This document shows, piece after piece, positions 17,132 through 26,653 of a stretch of DNA of 64,000 nucleotides. The stretch's first letter is position 1. Each line of letters starts with the position of its first letter. The stretch covers positions 1 to 64,000 of the forward strand of contig NZ_CAJHBT010000003.1 in the NCBI RefSeq assembly GCF_904846675.1, read 5' to 3'. Under the pieces are notes generated by a model, which was not told the origin of the DNA, did not search any database, and saw nothing but the letters and a program-made list of their open reading frames with translations. This DNA comes from Psychrobacter urativorans (lineage in GTDB: Bacteria; Pseudomonadota; Gammaproteobacteria; Pseudomonadales; Moraxellaceae). A program made the translations under genes and the position numbers.

Positions 17132-20032
17132 ATGTCTACTTCTGAAAACCCTACCCTTGATACGTTCAAAGGTTTATTTAACGAATCTGAATTCGTCTAT
17201 CGCCATCTAGGTTCTAACGATACCAAACAAGCCAAGATGCTAAAAGCCATCGGTTATGATGATATGGCCAGCTTTATCAATGATACTGTGCCTGAGCCAG
17301 TACGCATGAATAAAGAATTAGACTTACCATTAGCGATGAGTGAGCACGGTGCACTAGCCAGATTGCGCGTGATGGCAGACAAAATTACGGTAAACAAAAG
17401 CTATATCGGTCAAGGCTACTCTCCTGTACGTATGCCTGCTGTTATTCAGCGTAACGTACTAGAAAATCCAGGCTGGTATACCGCTTATACGCCTTATCAA
17501 GCTGAGATTTCACAAGGTCGCTTAGAAGCATTGCTTAACTTCCAGCAAGTTTGTATCGATCTGACTGGTCTTGAGATGGCTGGTGCCTCATTACTTGACG
17601 AAGCAACCGCTGCTGCTGAAGCAATGGCCATGTCTAAGCGTATGAGCAAAAGCAAATCAGACCAGTTCTTCGTTGATGAGCGCATTTACCCACAAACGCT
17701 AGACGTTATCCGCACCCGTGCCAAGTACTTTGGTTGGGAAGTGGTCGTTGGTGATTTCGAATTGGCTAAATCTGGTGATTACTTCGGTGCGATTTTCCAG
17801 TATGTCGGTCATGAAGGCGATGTTAAAGATTTAACGGACGTCATCAGTACCGTGAAGAAAAACAAAACCTATACTTCAGTCGTTAGTGACATCATGAGCT
17901 TGGTATTGTTAAAATCACCCGCTGATATGGGTGCAGACGTAGCCCTTGGTAGCACGCAGCGTTTCGGTATCCCTATGGGCTTTGGTGGTCCACATGCTGC
18001 TTACTTTGCATTCTCAGATAAAGCCAAGCGCTCAGCTCCTGGTCGTATCATTGGGGTGTCGATCGACTCAGAAGGCAACACTGCCCTACGTATGGCGCTA
18101 CAAACTCGTGAGCAGCATATTCGCCGCGAAAAAGCCAACTCGAATATCTGTACCTCACAAGTATTACTTGCCAACCTTGCCGGTATGTATGCCGTCTATC
18201 ATGGCCCGACTGGTGTTACACGCATTGCTACGCGTATCCATGCGTTTGCGACTGCCTTTGCTAATGTTATCAAAAAGGCTAGCGACGATAATAAATTAAA
18301 CGTCGTTCATAACCAGTTCTTTGATACCGTAGTCGTTGATTGTGGTTCAGAAAAACTAGCCACTCAAATCTTCGAAAATGCAGATAATGTTGGCTATAAC
18401 TTATGGCGTCTTGGCGATAGCAAACTGAGTGTTTCCTTCAGTGAAACCAGCGACCAAGAAGACTTTAGTGTTCTAACTCAACTGTTCGTTGGTAAGTCTC
18501 ATGATTTACCTAAAGATGCTCGCGTATCTTTAGATACCGAACATTTACGTACTGATGCTATCTTGAGCCATCCGGTCTTTAACTCGCATCATACCGAACA
18601 TGAAATGTTACGTTATTTAAAATCGCTTGAAGATAAAGATTTGGCGATGAACCGCAGTATGATTCCCCTTGGTAGCTGTACGATGAAACTGAATGCGACC
18701 AGTGAGATGTTGCCTATCACTTGGCCTGAATTTGCTAACGTGCATCCTTTTGCACCACGTAACCAAGTCACCGGCTATATCGATATGATTGATAGCCTAC
18801 AAGAGCAGCTAAAAGCCATTACCGGCTTTGATGATGTGTCTATGCAGCCAAACTCTGGCGCCTCAGGTGAATATGCCGGTCTACTGGCTATCCGTCGCTA
18901 TCATGAGTCACGAGATGAAACCAATCGTGATATCTGCCTAATCCCGCAGTCTGCGCATGGTACTAACCCTGCAACGGCAATCATGATGGGCATGAAAGTG
19001 GTTGTGGTCAAAACCGATGACAATGGTAACGTTGATATCGATGACCTGAAGGCTAAATCTGAAGAGCATAGCAAAAATCTAGGTGCTTTGATGATTACCT
19101 ATCCATCAACGCATGGTGTGTTCGAAGAAGGTATCCGTGTCATTTGTGACCTTATTCATGAACATGGCGGTCAAGTGTATATGGATGGTGCGAACATGAA
19201 CGCACAGGTTGGCATCATGCAACCAGCTGATGTGGGCGCTGACGTGCTACACATGAACTTGCACAAAACGTTCTGTATTCCACATGGCGGCGGCGGTCCT
19301 GGCATGGGTCCTATTGGTATGCAAGCGCATCTAGCACCATTTATGGCCAACCATAGCATCAGCCCCGTACATAATGCGCAAAAAGACTTAACAGCAGTGT
19401 CAGCAGCACCTTATGGCTCAGCGAGCATCTTGCCAATCTCATGGATGTATATTGCGATGATGGGCCGTGATGGTATGTTAGAGGCGACCAATCTAGCGCT
19501 ATTAAATGCCAACTATGTCGCCTCTGAGCTTAAAGATCATTACCCTGTTTTATATACGGGTAAAAATGGTCAAGTCGCGCACGAATGTATCATCGATATT
19601 CGTCCGCTAAAAGATGAAACTGGTATTACTGAAAGCGATATTGCTAAACGCTTGATGGATTATGGTTTCCATGCGCCGACTATGAGCTTTCCAGTATCAG
19701 GTACTTTGATGATTGAGCCTACTGAGTCTGAGTCTAAAGAAGAGTTGGATCGCTTTATCGATGCGCTAAAATCTATCAGAGCGGAAGCTATGAAAGCCAA
19801 GGCTGGCGAAGATGGCTGGACAATCGAAGACAATCCATTGGTGAACGCACCGCATACGGCATCTATGATTACTAATAGTGAATGGTCACATCCATACAGC
19901 CGTGATACTGCGGCGTTCCCATTGCCTTATGTGCGTGCCCATAAGTTCTGGCCAAGCGTTGCCCGTGTCGATGATGCTTACGGTGATAAGAACCTAATGT
20001 GTTCTTGCCCAGGTATCGAAAACTACATGTAG
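17132..20032 (+). CDS. gcvP: Glycine dehydrogenase (decarboxylating), P protein
   Basis: PLP enzyme that decarboxylates glycine and loads the remaining aminomethyl group onto lipoyl-GcvH. The product has 966 residues, the fused P1-P2 form found in Gammaproteobacteria. The N-terminal half starts with FVYRHLGS and contains YQAEISQGRLEALLNFQ. The C-terminal half has the PLP Lys712 in HMNLHKTFCIPHGGGGPGMGP, beginning at about residue 707. AAGGA sits before the ATG. It closes the gcv locus and is followed by a strong terminator, so it is probably co-transcribed with gcvTH or from a secondary promoter in the 16-kb region. Confidence 0.98.
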   Translation: MSTSENPTLDTFKGLFNESEFVYRHLGSNDTKQAKMLKAIGYDDMASFINDTVPEPVRMNKELDLPLAMSEHGALARLRVMADKITVNKSYIGQGYSPVRMPAVIQRNVLENPGWYTAYTPYQAEISQGRLEALLNFQQVCIDLTGLEMAGASLLDEATAAAEAMAMSKRMSKSKSDQFFVDERIYPQTLDVIRTRAKYFGWEVVVGDFELAKSGDYFGAIFQYVGHEGDVKDLTDVISTVKKNKTYTSVVSDIMSLVLLKSPADMGADVALGSTQRFGIPMGFGGPHAAYFAFSDKAKRSAPGRIIGVSIDSEGNTALRMALQTREQHIRREKANSNICTSQVLLANLAGMYAVYHGPTGVTRIATRIHAFATAFANVIKKASDDNKLNVVHNQFFDTVVVDCGSEKLATQIFENADNVGYNLWRLGDSKLSVSFSETSDQEDFSVLTQLFVGKSHDLPKDARVSLDTEHLRTDAILSHPVFNSHHTEHEMLRYLKSLEDKDLAMNRSMIPLGSCTMKLNATSEMLPITWPEFANVHPFAPRNQVTGYIDMIDSLQEQLKAITGFDDVSMQPNSGASGEYAGLLAIRRYHESRDETNRDICLIPQSAHGTNPATAIMMGMKVVVVKTDDNGNVDIDDLKAKSEEHSKNLGALMITYPSTHGVFEEGIRVICDLIHEHGGQVYMDGANMNAQVGIMQPADVGADVLHMNLHKTFCIPHGGGGPGMGPIGMQAHLAPFMANHSISPVHNAQKDLTAVSAAPYGSASILPISWMYIAMMGRDGMLEATNLALLNANYVASELKDHYPVLYTGKNGQVAHECIIDIRPLKDETGITESDIAKRLMDYGFHAPTMSFPVSGTLMIEPTESESKEELDRFIDALKSIRAEAMKAKAGEDGWTIEDNPLVNAPHTASMITNSEWSHPYSRDTAAFPLPYVRAHKFWPSVARVDDAYGDKNLMCSCPGIENYM

Positions 20033-20077
20033 TTTTGATAACGGACTGCTCAATGAGTTGTCTTATATAAATGTAAT

Positions 20078-20114
20078 AAAAACCTCCAAGTCAGCAGCTG
20101 ACTTGGAGGTTTTT
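20078..20114. terminator. Terminator after gcvP
   Basis: Perfect 18-bp inverted repeat (AAAAACCTCCAAGTCAGC and its complement) with a one-base centre and flanking A and T tracts. It ends the gcv locus. Confidence 0.9.
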
Positions 20115-20251
20115 ATTTTGCCTATTCTTCTCTTTATAAGTCAGTTTATTCATTAATTAACACTATCAGTGTTTTAAAGCTATAATAAAAACTTAATATA
20201 ATAAAAATACTCGTCAATTTATTATGCCAAATAGCTTCTATGGAATCGCAT

Positions 20252-20926
20252 ATGCAGCAAAAGAACCGCGCTATTCTTATTCATGGCTTACATCAAACTG
20301 CATGGATCATGCGCCCACTGGCTAAGCGCTTACAAGCGCAAGGGCTTGATACGCATCAATATGGTTATCGTAGTATGCGTGATGGTATAAAAATAAATAG
20401 CCAGCGCCTAAATGCTTGGCTCGAACAACATCATCATCCTGACTGGCCGATAGACCTTGTCGGTCATAGCTTGGGTGGGCTTATTATTCGTGACTTTGTT
20501 TATTACTATCCGCAGTGGCAGATTAGGCATTGCGTGACGCTCGGCACGCCGCATATTGGTAGTATTTGTGCCGATTATATTTGGCGGTTGATGCCTGCTG
20601 TTGTCGGACAATCGTATATCGATGCCTTAGATGGTACGGTGGCACCGTTACCTGAGCATATTGCCCTTGGGGTGATTGCTGGAAACCGCCCCAAGGGTTT
20701 AGGGCAATTGTTTTTGCAGTATCATAATCGCAAACTACGTAAAGAAAATAATCCACTGCTCGATGAATGTCTTGTGCATGATGGCACAGTATATTTGAAA
20801 GAGACCAAACTTGACGCTGCTACTGACCACATAATCATGCCAGTATCCCATACAGGCATGTTAGTTGATAAAGAAGTGGCCAAGCAGACAGCACACTTTT
20901 TACAACATGGGCTGTTTCGACGTTAA
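20252..20926 (+). CDS. Alpha/beta hydrolase, small lipase-like
   Basis: Serine hydrolase of about 224 residues. The oxyanion strand AILIHGLHQT lies near the N-terminus, and the nucleophile elbow GHSLGG is at about residue 76. A likely catalytic His is in MPVSHTGML near the C-terminus (about 205). No signal peptide, so the enzyme should be cytoplasmic; the substrate is an ester or lipid by family, not deducible further. Two ATG codons compete: 20240 and 20252. The second has GGA at suitable distance and gives MQQKNRAIL, so it is preferred. It stands alone between the gcvP terminator and the convergent rnd gene. Confidence 0.85.
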   Translation: MQQKNRAILIHGLHQTAWIMRPLAKRLQAQGLDTHQYGYRSMRDGIKINSQRLNAWLEQHHHPDWPIDLVGHSLGGLIIRDFVYYYPQWQIRHCVTLGTPHIGSICADYIWRLMPAVVGQSYIDALDGTVAPLPEHIALGVIAGNRPKGLGQLFLQYHNRKLRKENNPLLDECLVHDGTVYLKETKLDAATDHIIMPVSHTGMLVDKEVAKQTAHFLQHGLFRR

Positions 20927-20965
20927 TATAGTCAGATTTCTATTGGAAACTGACTATATAGTATT

Positions 20966-22297
20966 TTAAACGTTAATCCCCATACCTTGTTGCAGCTCAG
21001 TTTTGTGTGCTTCAATCACCGGTATCAATGTTTGGGCGACCCATTCATGACGCCAGCCTTTTAGCCCTTGTGGTAATTCTGCTAGCGTCTTATTAAAGGC
21101 AATAACCTCATATAGCTGTCCTAGCCACTTTTTACGCATCAGTACACTTTCTGGCACACCGATTTGCTCAGCACGCGCGGCAACCGCTTCTTGTACGGCT
21201 TTGGACAGTACTTTATTTTTCGAACGATAAGGCGGCAGCAGACAAGGCGGATGCTCAACAGGCGCAAGCATTTTTGCATCATTAATCACCTTCATCAACT
21301 CATTTCCATACAGACGCAGCATACTTCGATGAATCGTAGTCTTATGGGCAAGCTCGCGCATATTGCTCGGCTTCTCAGTGATAATCTCACGCACCGCTTG
21401 TTTTTTAATCACAAAAGTACGGGGTTGATTAGTCGCCCGCGCCCGCTCTTCACGCCAAGTAGCAACCGCCTGTAAAATTGCCATTTGTTGCGAATCATAG
21501 CGATAATCGGCCATCGTTAAATACATCGCTTCGTCTTCAACATGTTGCGCAGCATACAGCTCAGAGGCATACAGCTGGCAATCCGCCCACACATAATCGT
21601 ACAGTCCTTTCGATTTCAACGCATACTCAATACTCAAATATAATGCCGGCAAAAAACGCACATCATCAATGGCATATTGCTCTTGTTCATCTGACAATGG
21701 CCGTCTGAGCCAATCAGACTGACTTTGTTCCTTATCGATATGCATATCTAACTGATCATCAAGCGCTTGCTGATAACCCATTTGTAACTGCCCCGTTAAA
21801 TAGGATAAGGCAATTTGGATATCAAAAATATTGGTCAATGGTGGACAGCCTGATAATAGATAAAAAATGCCCAAGTCTTCGCCACAAGCATGCCAAATAG
21901 CGATATCTACTTCGCTCACTGCTTGCCAAAAATGGGCTAATTGCAGCTGCGGGGCATCTAATAAATAAATGTGATCGCCAGTATTGAGCTGTACTAACGC
22001 CAAACGTGGATAATAAGTATCACGCTTGATAAACTCAGTATCTAAAGCCACGCGCCCGCAACCTTCTAAGGCGTCGATAACCTCATCTAACCGGTCCTGT
22101 TCGCGCACCCAAGTGATAGGCAGATCATCAGCGATATCTAACAGCGCATCAAGATCCGGCTCGGGCGGCAATACTGCTAAATTTGTATCGGTGCTTGCCG
22201 ACTGATTATTATCGATAACATCGTGAGCAACTTCAGTATTGATGGCAGCGGCAGAAGAATTATTTTGAGAATTTATAGGTAATGAAGGGTCAGACAC
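20966..22297 (-). CDS. rnd: Ribonuclease D
   Basis: 3'-5' exoribonuclease that trims tRNA precursors. The DEDD exonuclease domain runs from about residue 55 to 225, with VALDTEFIKRDTYYP (first Asp and Glu), WHACGEDLGIF (second Asp) and YAIDDVRFLPALY (Tyr and last Asp). The HRDC domain (about 240-320) binds RNA, and a further C-terminal helical region follows. At 443 residues it is longer than E. coli RNase D because of about 60 N-terminal residues rich in Asn and Ser. The start is GTG at 22297 and is uncertain for that reason. It is convergent with the lipase gene. Confidence 0.93.
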   Translation of the reverse strand: MSDPSLPINSQNNSSAAAINTEVAHDVIDNNQSASTDTNLAVLPPEPDLDALLDIADDLPITWVREQDRLDEVIDALEGCGRVALDTEFIKRDTYYPRLALVQLNTGDHIYLLDAPQLQLAHFWQAVSEVDIAIWHACGEDLGIFYLLSGCPPLTNIFDIQIALSYLTGQLQMGYQQALDDQLDMHIDKEQSQSDWLRRPLSDEQEQYAIDDVRFLPALYLSIEYALKSKGLYDYVWADCQLYASELYAAQHVEDEAMYLTMADYRYDSQQMAILQAVATWREERARATNQPRTFVIKKQAVREIITEKPSNMRELAHKTTIHRSMLRLYGNELMKVINDAKMLAPVEHPPCLLPPYRSKNKVLSKAVQEAVAARAEQIGVPESVLMRKKWLGQLYEVIAFNKTLAELPQGLKGWRHEWVAQTLIPVIEAHKTELQQGMGINV

Positions 22298-22554
22298 GGG
22301 CAGATACCTGCATAAATTAAAGAGAGAAAAATACTAAAAACAGCCATTATTATTTATAAAATAGCGGTCAGCATTTATAAAAGAGGGGTATAAAATAGAT
22401 TAGTAAGGTAAGTATAGCAATTTCACTATGAAAAATGGAAAACCAGCGCGCAAAAATTTAGCATTTGCAGCCTTTATTATTATTGATATTCTAAATCTCC
22501 ATACATTTAGAGAACATGGCATTCAAAGCACTTATCATTTAAAACACTTAATCA

Positions 22555-23160
22555 TCATAAAAAAGAACGATTTTGCATGGCTTGTCCAAGGGTCATACTA
22601 TCCAAATATTCCAGCTCGCCGCCCATCGGAACTCCTTGTGCCAAACGGGTTACTTTATTAACATGCCGGCCAACTGCCTCACTAATAAAGTGCGCGGTGG
22701 TCTGCCCTTCAACGGTGGTACCGGTTGCCAGTATCAACTCCTCAACCGGCTCTTGTTTAAGCCGCCAGACCAGCTGATCGACATTCAAATCATCGGCACT
22801 AATACCATCAATCGGTGACAGATGCCCACCCAATACAAAATAGCGTCCGCGATAGCCAGCAGTCTGCTCAATTGCCATTACATCGGCCGCCGTCTCGACC
22901 ACGCATAATAAAGTGTCATCACGGCGCGGGTCTTGGCATAGGGGACAGATAGTATCGTCACTAAAGCTATGGCAGCGCTGGCATTCAACGATATCACGCA
23001 TCGCTTCATCAAGTGCTTGCGCCAGAGCCATGCCTTGGGGACGTTTTTTGGTGAGCAAATGTAGCGCCATACGCTGGGCACTTTTTTGACCAACACCCGG
23101 TAAAATACGCAGCTGTTTGACCAGCTGATCAAATTTGGGGGTAAGCAAGGTAACTTCCAT
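22555..23160 (-). CDS. recR: Recombination mediator RecR
   Basis: Works with RecF and RecO to load RecA at single-strand gaps. The 201-residue length is standard. The helix-hairpin-helix [16 protein letters not shown] lies at residues 18-33. The C4 zinc finger has two Cys pairs in CQRCHSF and CPLCQDP (about 58-75). The Toprim domain follows ([15 protein letters not shown]), and the C-terminal Walker-like [16 protein letters not shown] is conserved. The annotated ATG has AAAGG immediately adjoining, which is too close; a TTG four codons later (MLTPKFDQL) would be better spaced and matches other RecR starts. It follows ybaB by 114 nt, the usual partner order. Confidence 0.96.
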   Translation of the reverse strand: MEVTLLTPKFDQLVKQLRILPGVGQKSAQRMALHLLTKKRPQGMALAQALDEAMRDIVECQRCHSFSDDTICPLCQDPRRDDTLLCVVETAADVMAIEQTAGYRGRYFVLGGHLSPIDGISADDLNVDQLVWRLKQEPVEELILATGTTVEGQTTAHFISEAVGRHVNKVTRLAQGVPMGGELEYLDSMTLGQAMQNRSFL

Positions 23161-23201
23161 CCTTTATTTAGGGGCAGTAAAATCTAAAACATTATTCATA
23201 A

Positions 23202-23237
23202 AAATGGGGTCGTATCGTGTCGATAACAACCCCATTT
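23202..23237 (-). terminator. Possible terminator between ybaB and recR
   Basis: Stem AAATGGGGT / ACCCCATTT with an 18-nt loop, followed on the minus strand by a short T-run. It may only attenuate, since ybaB-recR are normally co-transcribed. Confidence 0.5.
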
Positions 23238-23274
23238 CTAACTTCAATAAGCAGTACTTAACGCAAATTCGGGC

Positions 23275-23604
23275 TTAAAACATACCTTGCATACCTGGCG
23301 GTAAACCCATACCTGAGGTCGCACCAGTCATGGTTTCTTCGTATAATTCATCGGCTTGACGAACCGCGTCATTGATAGCGGCAGCGATTAAGTCTTCGAT
23401 CATATCCGGCTCGTCTTCTAACAAGCTGGGATCAATAGTTAAGCGCTTAACCACATGCCGACCAGTCATCGTAACTTTTACCAGACCACTGCCCGATTCA
23501 GCATGCACTTCTTTATTAGCCAAGTCTTTTTTTGCCGTCTCAACATTGTCTTCTACTTTCTTTTGCATCGTTTGTGCTTGTTGCATTAATGCTTGAATAT
23601 TCAT
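23275..23604 (-). CDS. ybaB: YbaB/EbfC nucleoid-associated protein
   Basis: Small dimeric DNA-binding protein of 109 residues. The N-terminal [20 protein letters not shown] is the coiled helix of the family, [20 protein letters not shown] is the beta-sheet core, and the C-terminus is Gly/Met/Pro-rich ([12 protein letters not shown]). AGAGG precedes the ATG. It lies directly upstream of recR on the same strand, a widely conserved pair; dnaX, often the third member, is absent here. Confidence 0.95.
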   Translation of the reverse strand: MNIQALMQQAQTMQKKVEDNVETAKKDLANKEVHAESGSGLVKVTMTGRHVVKRLTIDPSLLEDEPDMIEDLIAAAINDAVRQADELYEETMTGATSGMGLPPGMQGMF

Positions 23605-23704
23605 AATTGCCTCTTATATCCATGGAGAATTTATAAAAATGGAAAATTGTTAATGGTAAAGAATCATACATTATCTTATATAAGCAGTGATTATACCGCT
23701 ATCG

Positions 23705-24970
23705 TTACAAACTGTCTAAACCATGTGCCAAATCTTTGATAATGTCTTCCACATCCTCTAGTCCAACTGACAAACGAATCAAACTATCTTTGACTCCCGC
23801 TTCAGCGCGAGCTTCGGGACTAAGACGGAAATGAGTGGTCGTCGCAGGATGGGTAATAGTGGTTTTGGCATCGCCTAAATTATTGGTAATAGAAACCATT
23901 CGAGTCGCATCAATCACGTGCCAAGCTGCAGATTTCGGGTCAAGCTCAGCAGTTGCTTTAACTTCAAAACCCATAATCGCGCCATAGCCATCTTTCATAT
24001 GGTGCTGACGTTTGGTTAATTCATGAGAAGGATGGTCGGTCAATCCTGAGAAATGCACGGTACTCACATTGGGATGGTTAACCAAGAATTGCGCGACTTG
24101 GTTGGCATTACTACAATGCGCTTGCATCCTTATTTTAAGAGTCTCAAGCCCTTTAGTAAATACCCACGCATTGAACGGGCTCATACTAATACCGCCTGAG
24201 CGTACCACAGTAAAGGCCGCTTGCATCAGCTTATCACTGCCGACCAATGCGCCGCCAAGGACTCGACCTTGACCGTCCAAATACTTAGTTGCAGAATGGA
24301 TGACCACATCCGCACCTAACTCTAATGGACGTTGCAGCGCAGGAGTGGCAAAACAATTGTCCACCACTAATAAAATATCATTGGCTTTTGACAATTGACT
24401 TAGAAACCCAATATCACAAATTTGTGCGAGTGGATTACTGGGACTTTCGCAATAGATAACCTTAGTATTGGGCTGTACGGCATTGGCCCACGCTTCATTA
24501 TCAAAGCAATCGACATAGCTAACTTCAACGCCAAACTTAGCCATGTAATTATCAAACAAACCAATTGATGAGCCAAATAATTGATTGGCAGCCAGTAAGT
24601 GGTCACCTGCTTTCAAATAAGCAAGACACATGGTCAAAATTGCGCCCATGCCCGAAGCGGTAGCTACAGCGCGCTCGCCATTCTCTAGAGCAGCAAGGCG
24701 GCGCTCAAAGGTACGTACGCTTGGATTGGTATGACGCGAATAGACGTTACCAGTCTTAGTGCCATCAAAGTGGGCAGCAGCATCAGCAGCTGACTTATAA
24801 ACATACGAGCTGGTGGTAAAGATAGGCTCAGAGTGTTCACCCTCATCGGTACGATGCTGCCCTGCGCGTACAGCGATGGTCTGCATTCCATAATCCAGCC
24901 CTAAATCTAAAGCGTCAGAGCGCCAGTTTAGGTCTAAATTGCTGTCTTCATGCGTTTGCGGCTGACTCAT
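23705..24970 (-). CDS. metZ: O-succinylhomoserine sulfhydrylase
   Basis: PLP enzyme that makes homocysteine from O-succinylhomoserine and sulfide in direct-sulfuration methionine synthesis. The 421-residue length fits the family. N-terminal QTIAVRAGQHRTDEGEHSEPIFTTSSY (in part) and NVYSRHTNPSVRTFE bind the cofactor phosphate. The PLP lysine lies in VIHSATKYLDGQGRVLGG, and the C-terminal SPEARAEAGVKDSLIRLSVGLEDVEDI is conserved. The MetZ assignment over cystathionine gamma-synthase rests on these overall patterns and is likely but not certain. GGA upstream supports the ATG. It has a 635-nt upstream gap and no operon partner. Confidence 0.88.
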   Translation of the reverse strand: MSQPQTHEDSNLDLNWRSDALDLGLDYGMQTIAVRAGQHRTDEGEHSEPIFTTSSYVYKSAADAAAHFDGTKTGNVYSRHTNPSVRTFERRLAALENGERAVATASGMGAILTMCLAYLKAGDHLLAANQLFGSSIGLFDNYMAKFGVEVSYVDCFDNEAWANAVQPNTKVIYCESPSNPLAQICDIGFLSQLSKANDILLVVDNCFATPALQRPLELGADVVIHSATKYLDGQGRVLGGALVGSDKLMQAAFTVVRSGGISMSPFNAWVFTKGLETLKIRMQAHCSNANQVAQFLVNHPNVSTVHFSGLTDHPSHELTKRQHHMKDGYGAIMGFEVKATAELDPKSAAWHVIDATRMVSITNNLGDAKTTITHPATTTHFRLSPEARAEAGVKDSLIRLSVGLEDVEDIIKDLAHGLDSL

Positions 24971-25605
24971 AACGATTCCATCTCTATTGAGTATTAAAAA
25001 TTATTAACTCTTGTGGTTATTGATTATTGATTATTGGTTGTTGATTATAGATCATTAAAGGTTGCAGTGTCTGTCGTGTCTACAAGTTAACGGTCCAAAT
25101 CGACAATTATAAGGTGGATGTATTATTTGGATGATTAACTCCGATAAATAATGTCTCGCTCCCTTATGTCGGACATCTGCCAAGCATTATTTATGGATGC
25201 TATTTAAGGAAATTTAATCATAGATGCAAAATATAGGTGAAGATTTAAACCCTAAGCTTGGCTAAAAAAAGTAACGTATTTTTAATAGTCAGATATCGTC
25301 TCACCTGCTAAGCTTAGCGGCTAGTCATTTTGTATCTTTAAAAACTATTATTTTGTTCGGTTCTAATGCCAATGTATATTATAGGTTATTTAAGCATAAT
25401 GAATGCTTTGAGCATATGAATGGAGGTTTTGGCATGTTAATGTTCAAGCCTTACTCGTTAATACTCAGCATCTACTATACTAAAGGCGACGCCCTCTATC
25501 TTATAAAAATACATACTTCAATACTATTGTTTTTCAGTATCATCATATGTCTTTAAGTAGCATCGTTTTTAGTACTTTTATTTAATATTATTACAAGGAT
25601 TCACC
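24971..25605. other. Divergent gap between metZ and a dehydrogenase
   Basis: Contains a short direct repeat (TTGATTATTGATTATTGG-like, 25018-25046). It also has an inverted repeat ATAAATAATG / CATTATTTAT around 25143-25195, enclosing a further ATGTC/GACAT pairing, so an RNA leader is possible. No known SAM riboswitch or MetJ box found. One 67-codon frame (25353-25556) lacks support. Confidence 0.5.
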
Positions 25606-26577
25606 ATGACGGATAATCAAAATACCAATTCGGCCGCTAATTTAGCTGCTAACGCGACCTCCGGTAAGCCTACTAGCGTCAGCTTTTTGGGCTTGGGAGC
25701 AATGGGCTATCCGATGGCCAGTCATCTGGTTGGACATTTTGATAGCGTCATGGTCTGGAATCGTAGCGCAGATAAAGCACATGCACATGCTAAAGAATTT
25801 GGTAGTCATGCCGTTGACTTTGAGCAAGCGCTCAGTGCCAATATTATTATTTCATGTCTGCCGACCAGCCAACAAGTCGCTGAACTTATTGAACGCGCCA
25901 AGCTGCATTTGCGTGTAGGTAGCGTTTGGGTTGACTGTACCAGCGGCGTTCCTGACGCCGCTCATAAAGCCGCAGCGACCTTAGAAGAATTGGGCTGCTA
26001 CTTTATTGACGCACCAGTCTCCGGACAAACCACGGGCGCAATCGCTGGCAGCCTAACCGTCATGGTGGGCGGTGACACCGATGCGCTAGCTTATGCTAAA
26101 CCTGCCATTAACTGCTTTGCTGGATTGATTGAGCATGTGGGCAGTAGTGGCGGCGGCTTTGCGGTGAAAGCGGTGAATAACACTTTATTTGCAGTCAATA
26201 GCTGGGCACTGGGTGAAGGTCTGGGCGTGCTCAAGGCGCATGGCGTCAAACCCTCATCGGCACTAGAATGTATCAACCATTCGAGTGGTCAAAGCTTTGC
26301 TTCAAAAGTCACCTTTCCCGACCGTATCGTCAACCGCAGCTTTCCTAAAACTTTTACCTTAGACCTAATGGCAAAAGATTGTGGTATTGCCATTGATTTG
26401 CAACAGCAGGCCAAATTACCAGCGCCAGTGATGGCTGCCGTTGCCAGCTTTATGCGCGCGGCAAGCAACCAAGTACCTGCTGGCAGTGCTGACTTTTCAG
26501 AATTCATTCACTTTTTAGAAAATTGGACCAACCAGATGATTAGTGATGACCTTGATGAAAATAACGCCAGCAAGTAG
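25606..26577 (+). CDS. NAD(P)-dependent beta-hydroxyacid dehydrogenase
   Basis: Member of the 3-hydroxyisobutyrate / tartronate-semialdehyde reductase family, 323 residues. The Rossmann motif VSFLGLGAMGYPMASHL begins at residue 24. The family substrate motif DAPVSGQTTGAIAGSLTVMVGG follows at about 130-150. The catalytic Lys lies in GFAVKAVNNTLFAVN at about residue 190. The substrate could be 3-hydroxyisobutyrate, tartronate semialdehyde, glyoxylate or succinate semialdehyde; the sequence does not decide. AAGGA precedes the ATG. The next gene is 77 nt downstream on the same strand but functionally unrelated. Confidence 0.88.
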   Translation: MTDNQNTNSAANLAANATSGKPTSVSFLGLGAMGYPMASHLVGHFDSVMVWNRSADKAHAHAKEFGSHAVDFEQALSANIIISCLPTSQQVAELIERAKLHLRVGSVWVDCTSGVPDAAHKAAATLEELGCYFIDAPVSGQTTGAIAGSLTVMVGGDTDALAYAKPAINCFAGLIEHVGSSGGGFAVKAVNNTLFAVNSWALGEGLGVLKAHGVKPSSALECINHSSGQSFASKVTFPDRIVNRSFPKTFTLDLMAKDCGIAIDLQQQAKLPAPVMAAVASFMRAASNQVPAGSADFSEFIHFLENWTNQMISDDLDENNASK

Positions 26578-26653
26578 CGAGAGTTAACCTGCCAGCTCAC
26601 ATCTTTTATATCATTTTTTAGCAAATCGTTAAGCGCATTAAGGTAAACCCGTT

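Noticed and set aside
22428..22661. 77-codon plus-strand frame
   Set aside because: Its second half overlaps recR on the other strand; the first half has no support.
25353..25556. 67-codon frame in the metZ upstream gap
   Set aside because: Composition looks like translated AT-rich non-coding DNA; no ribosome-binding site.
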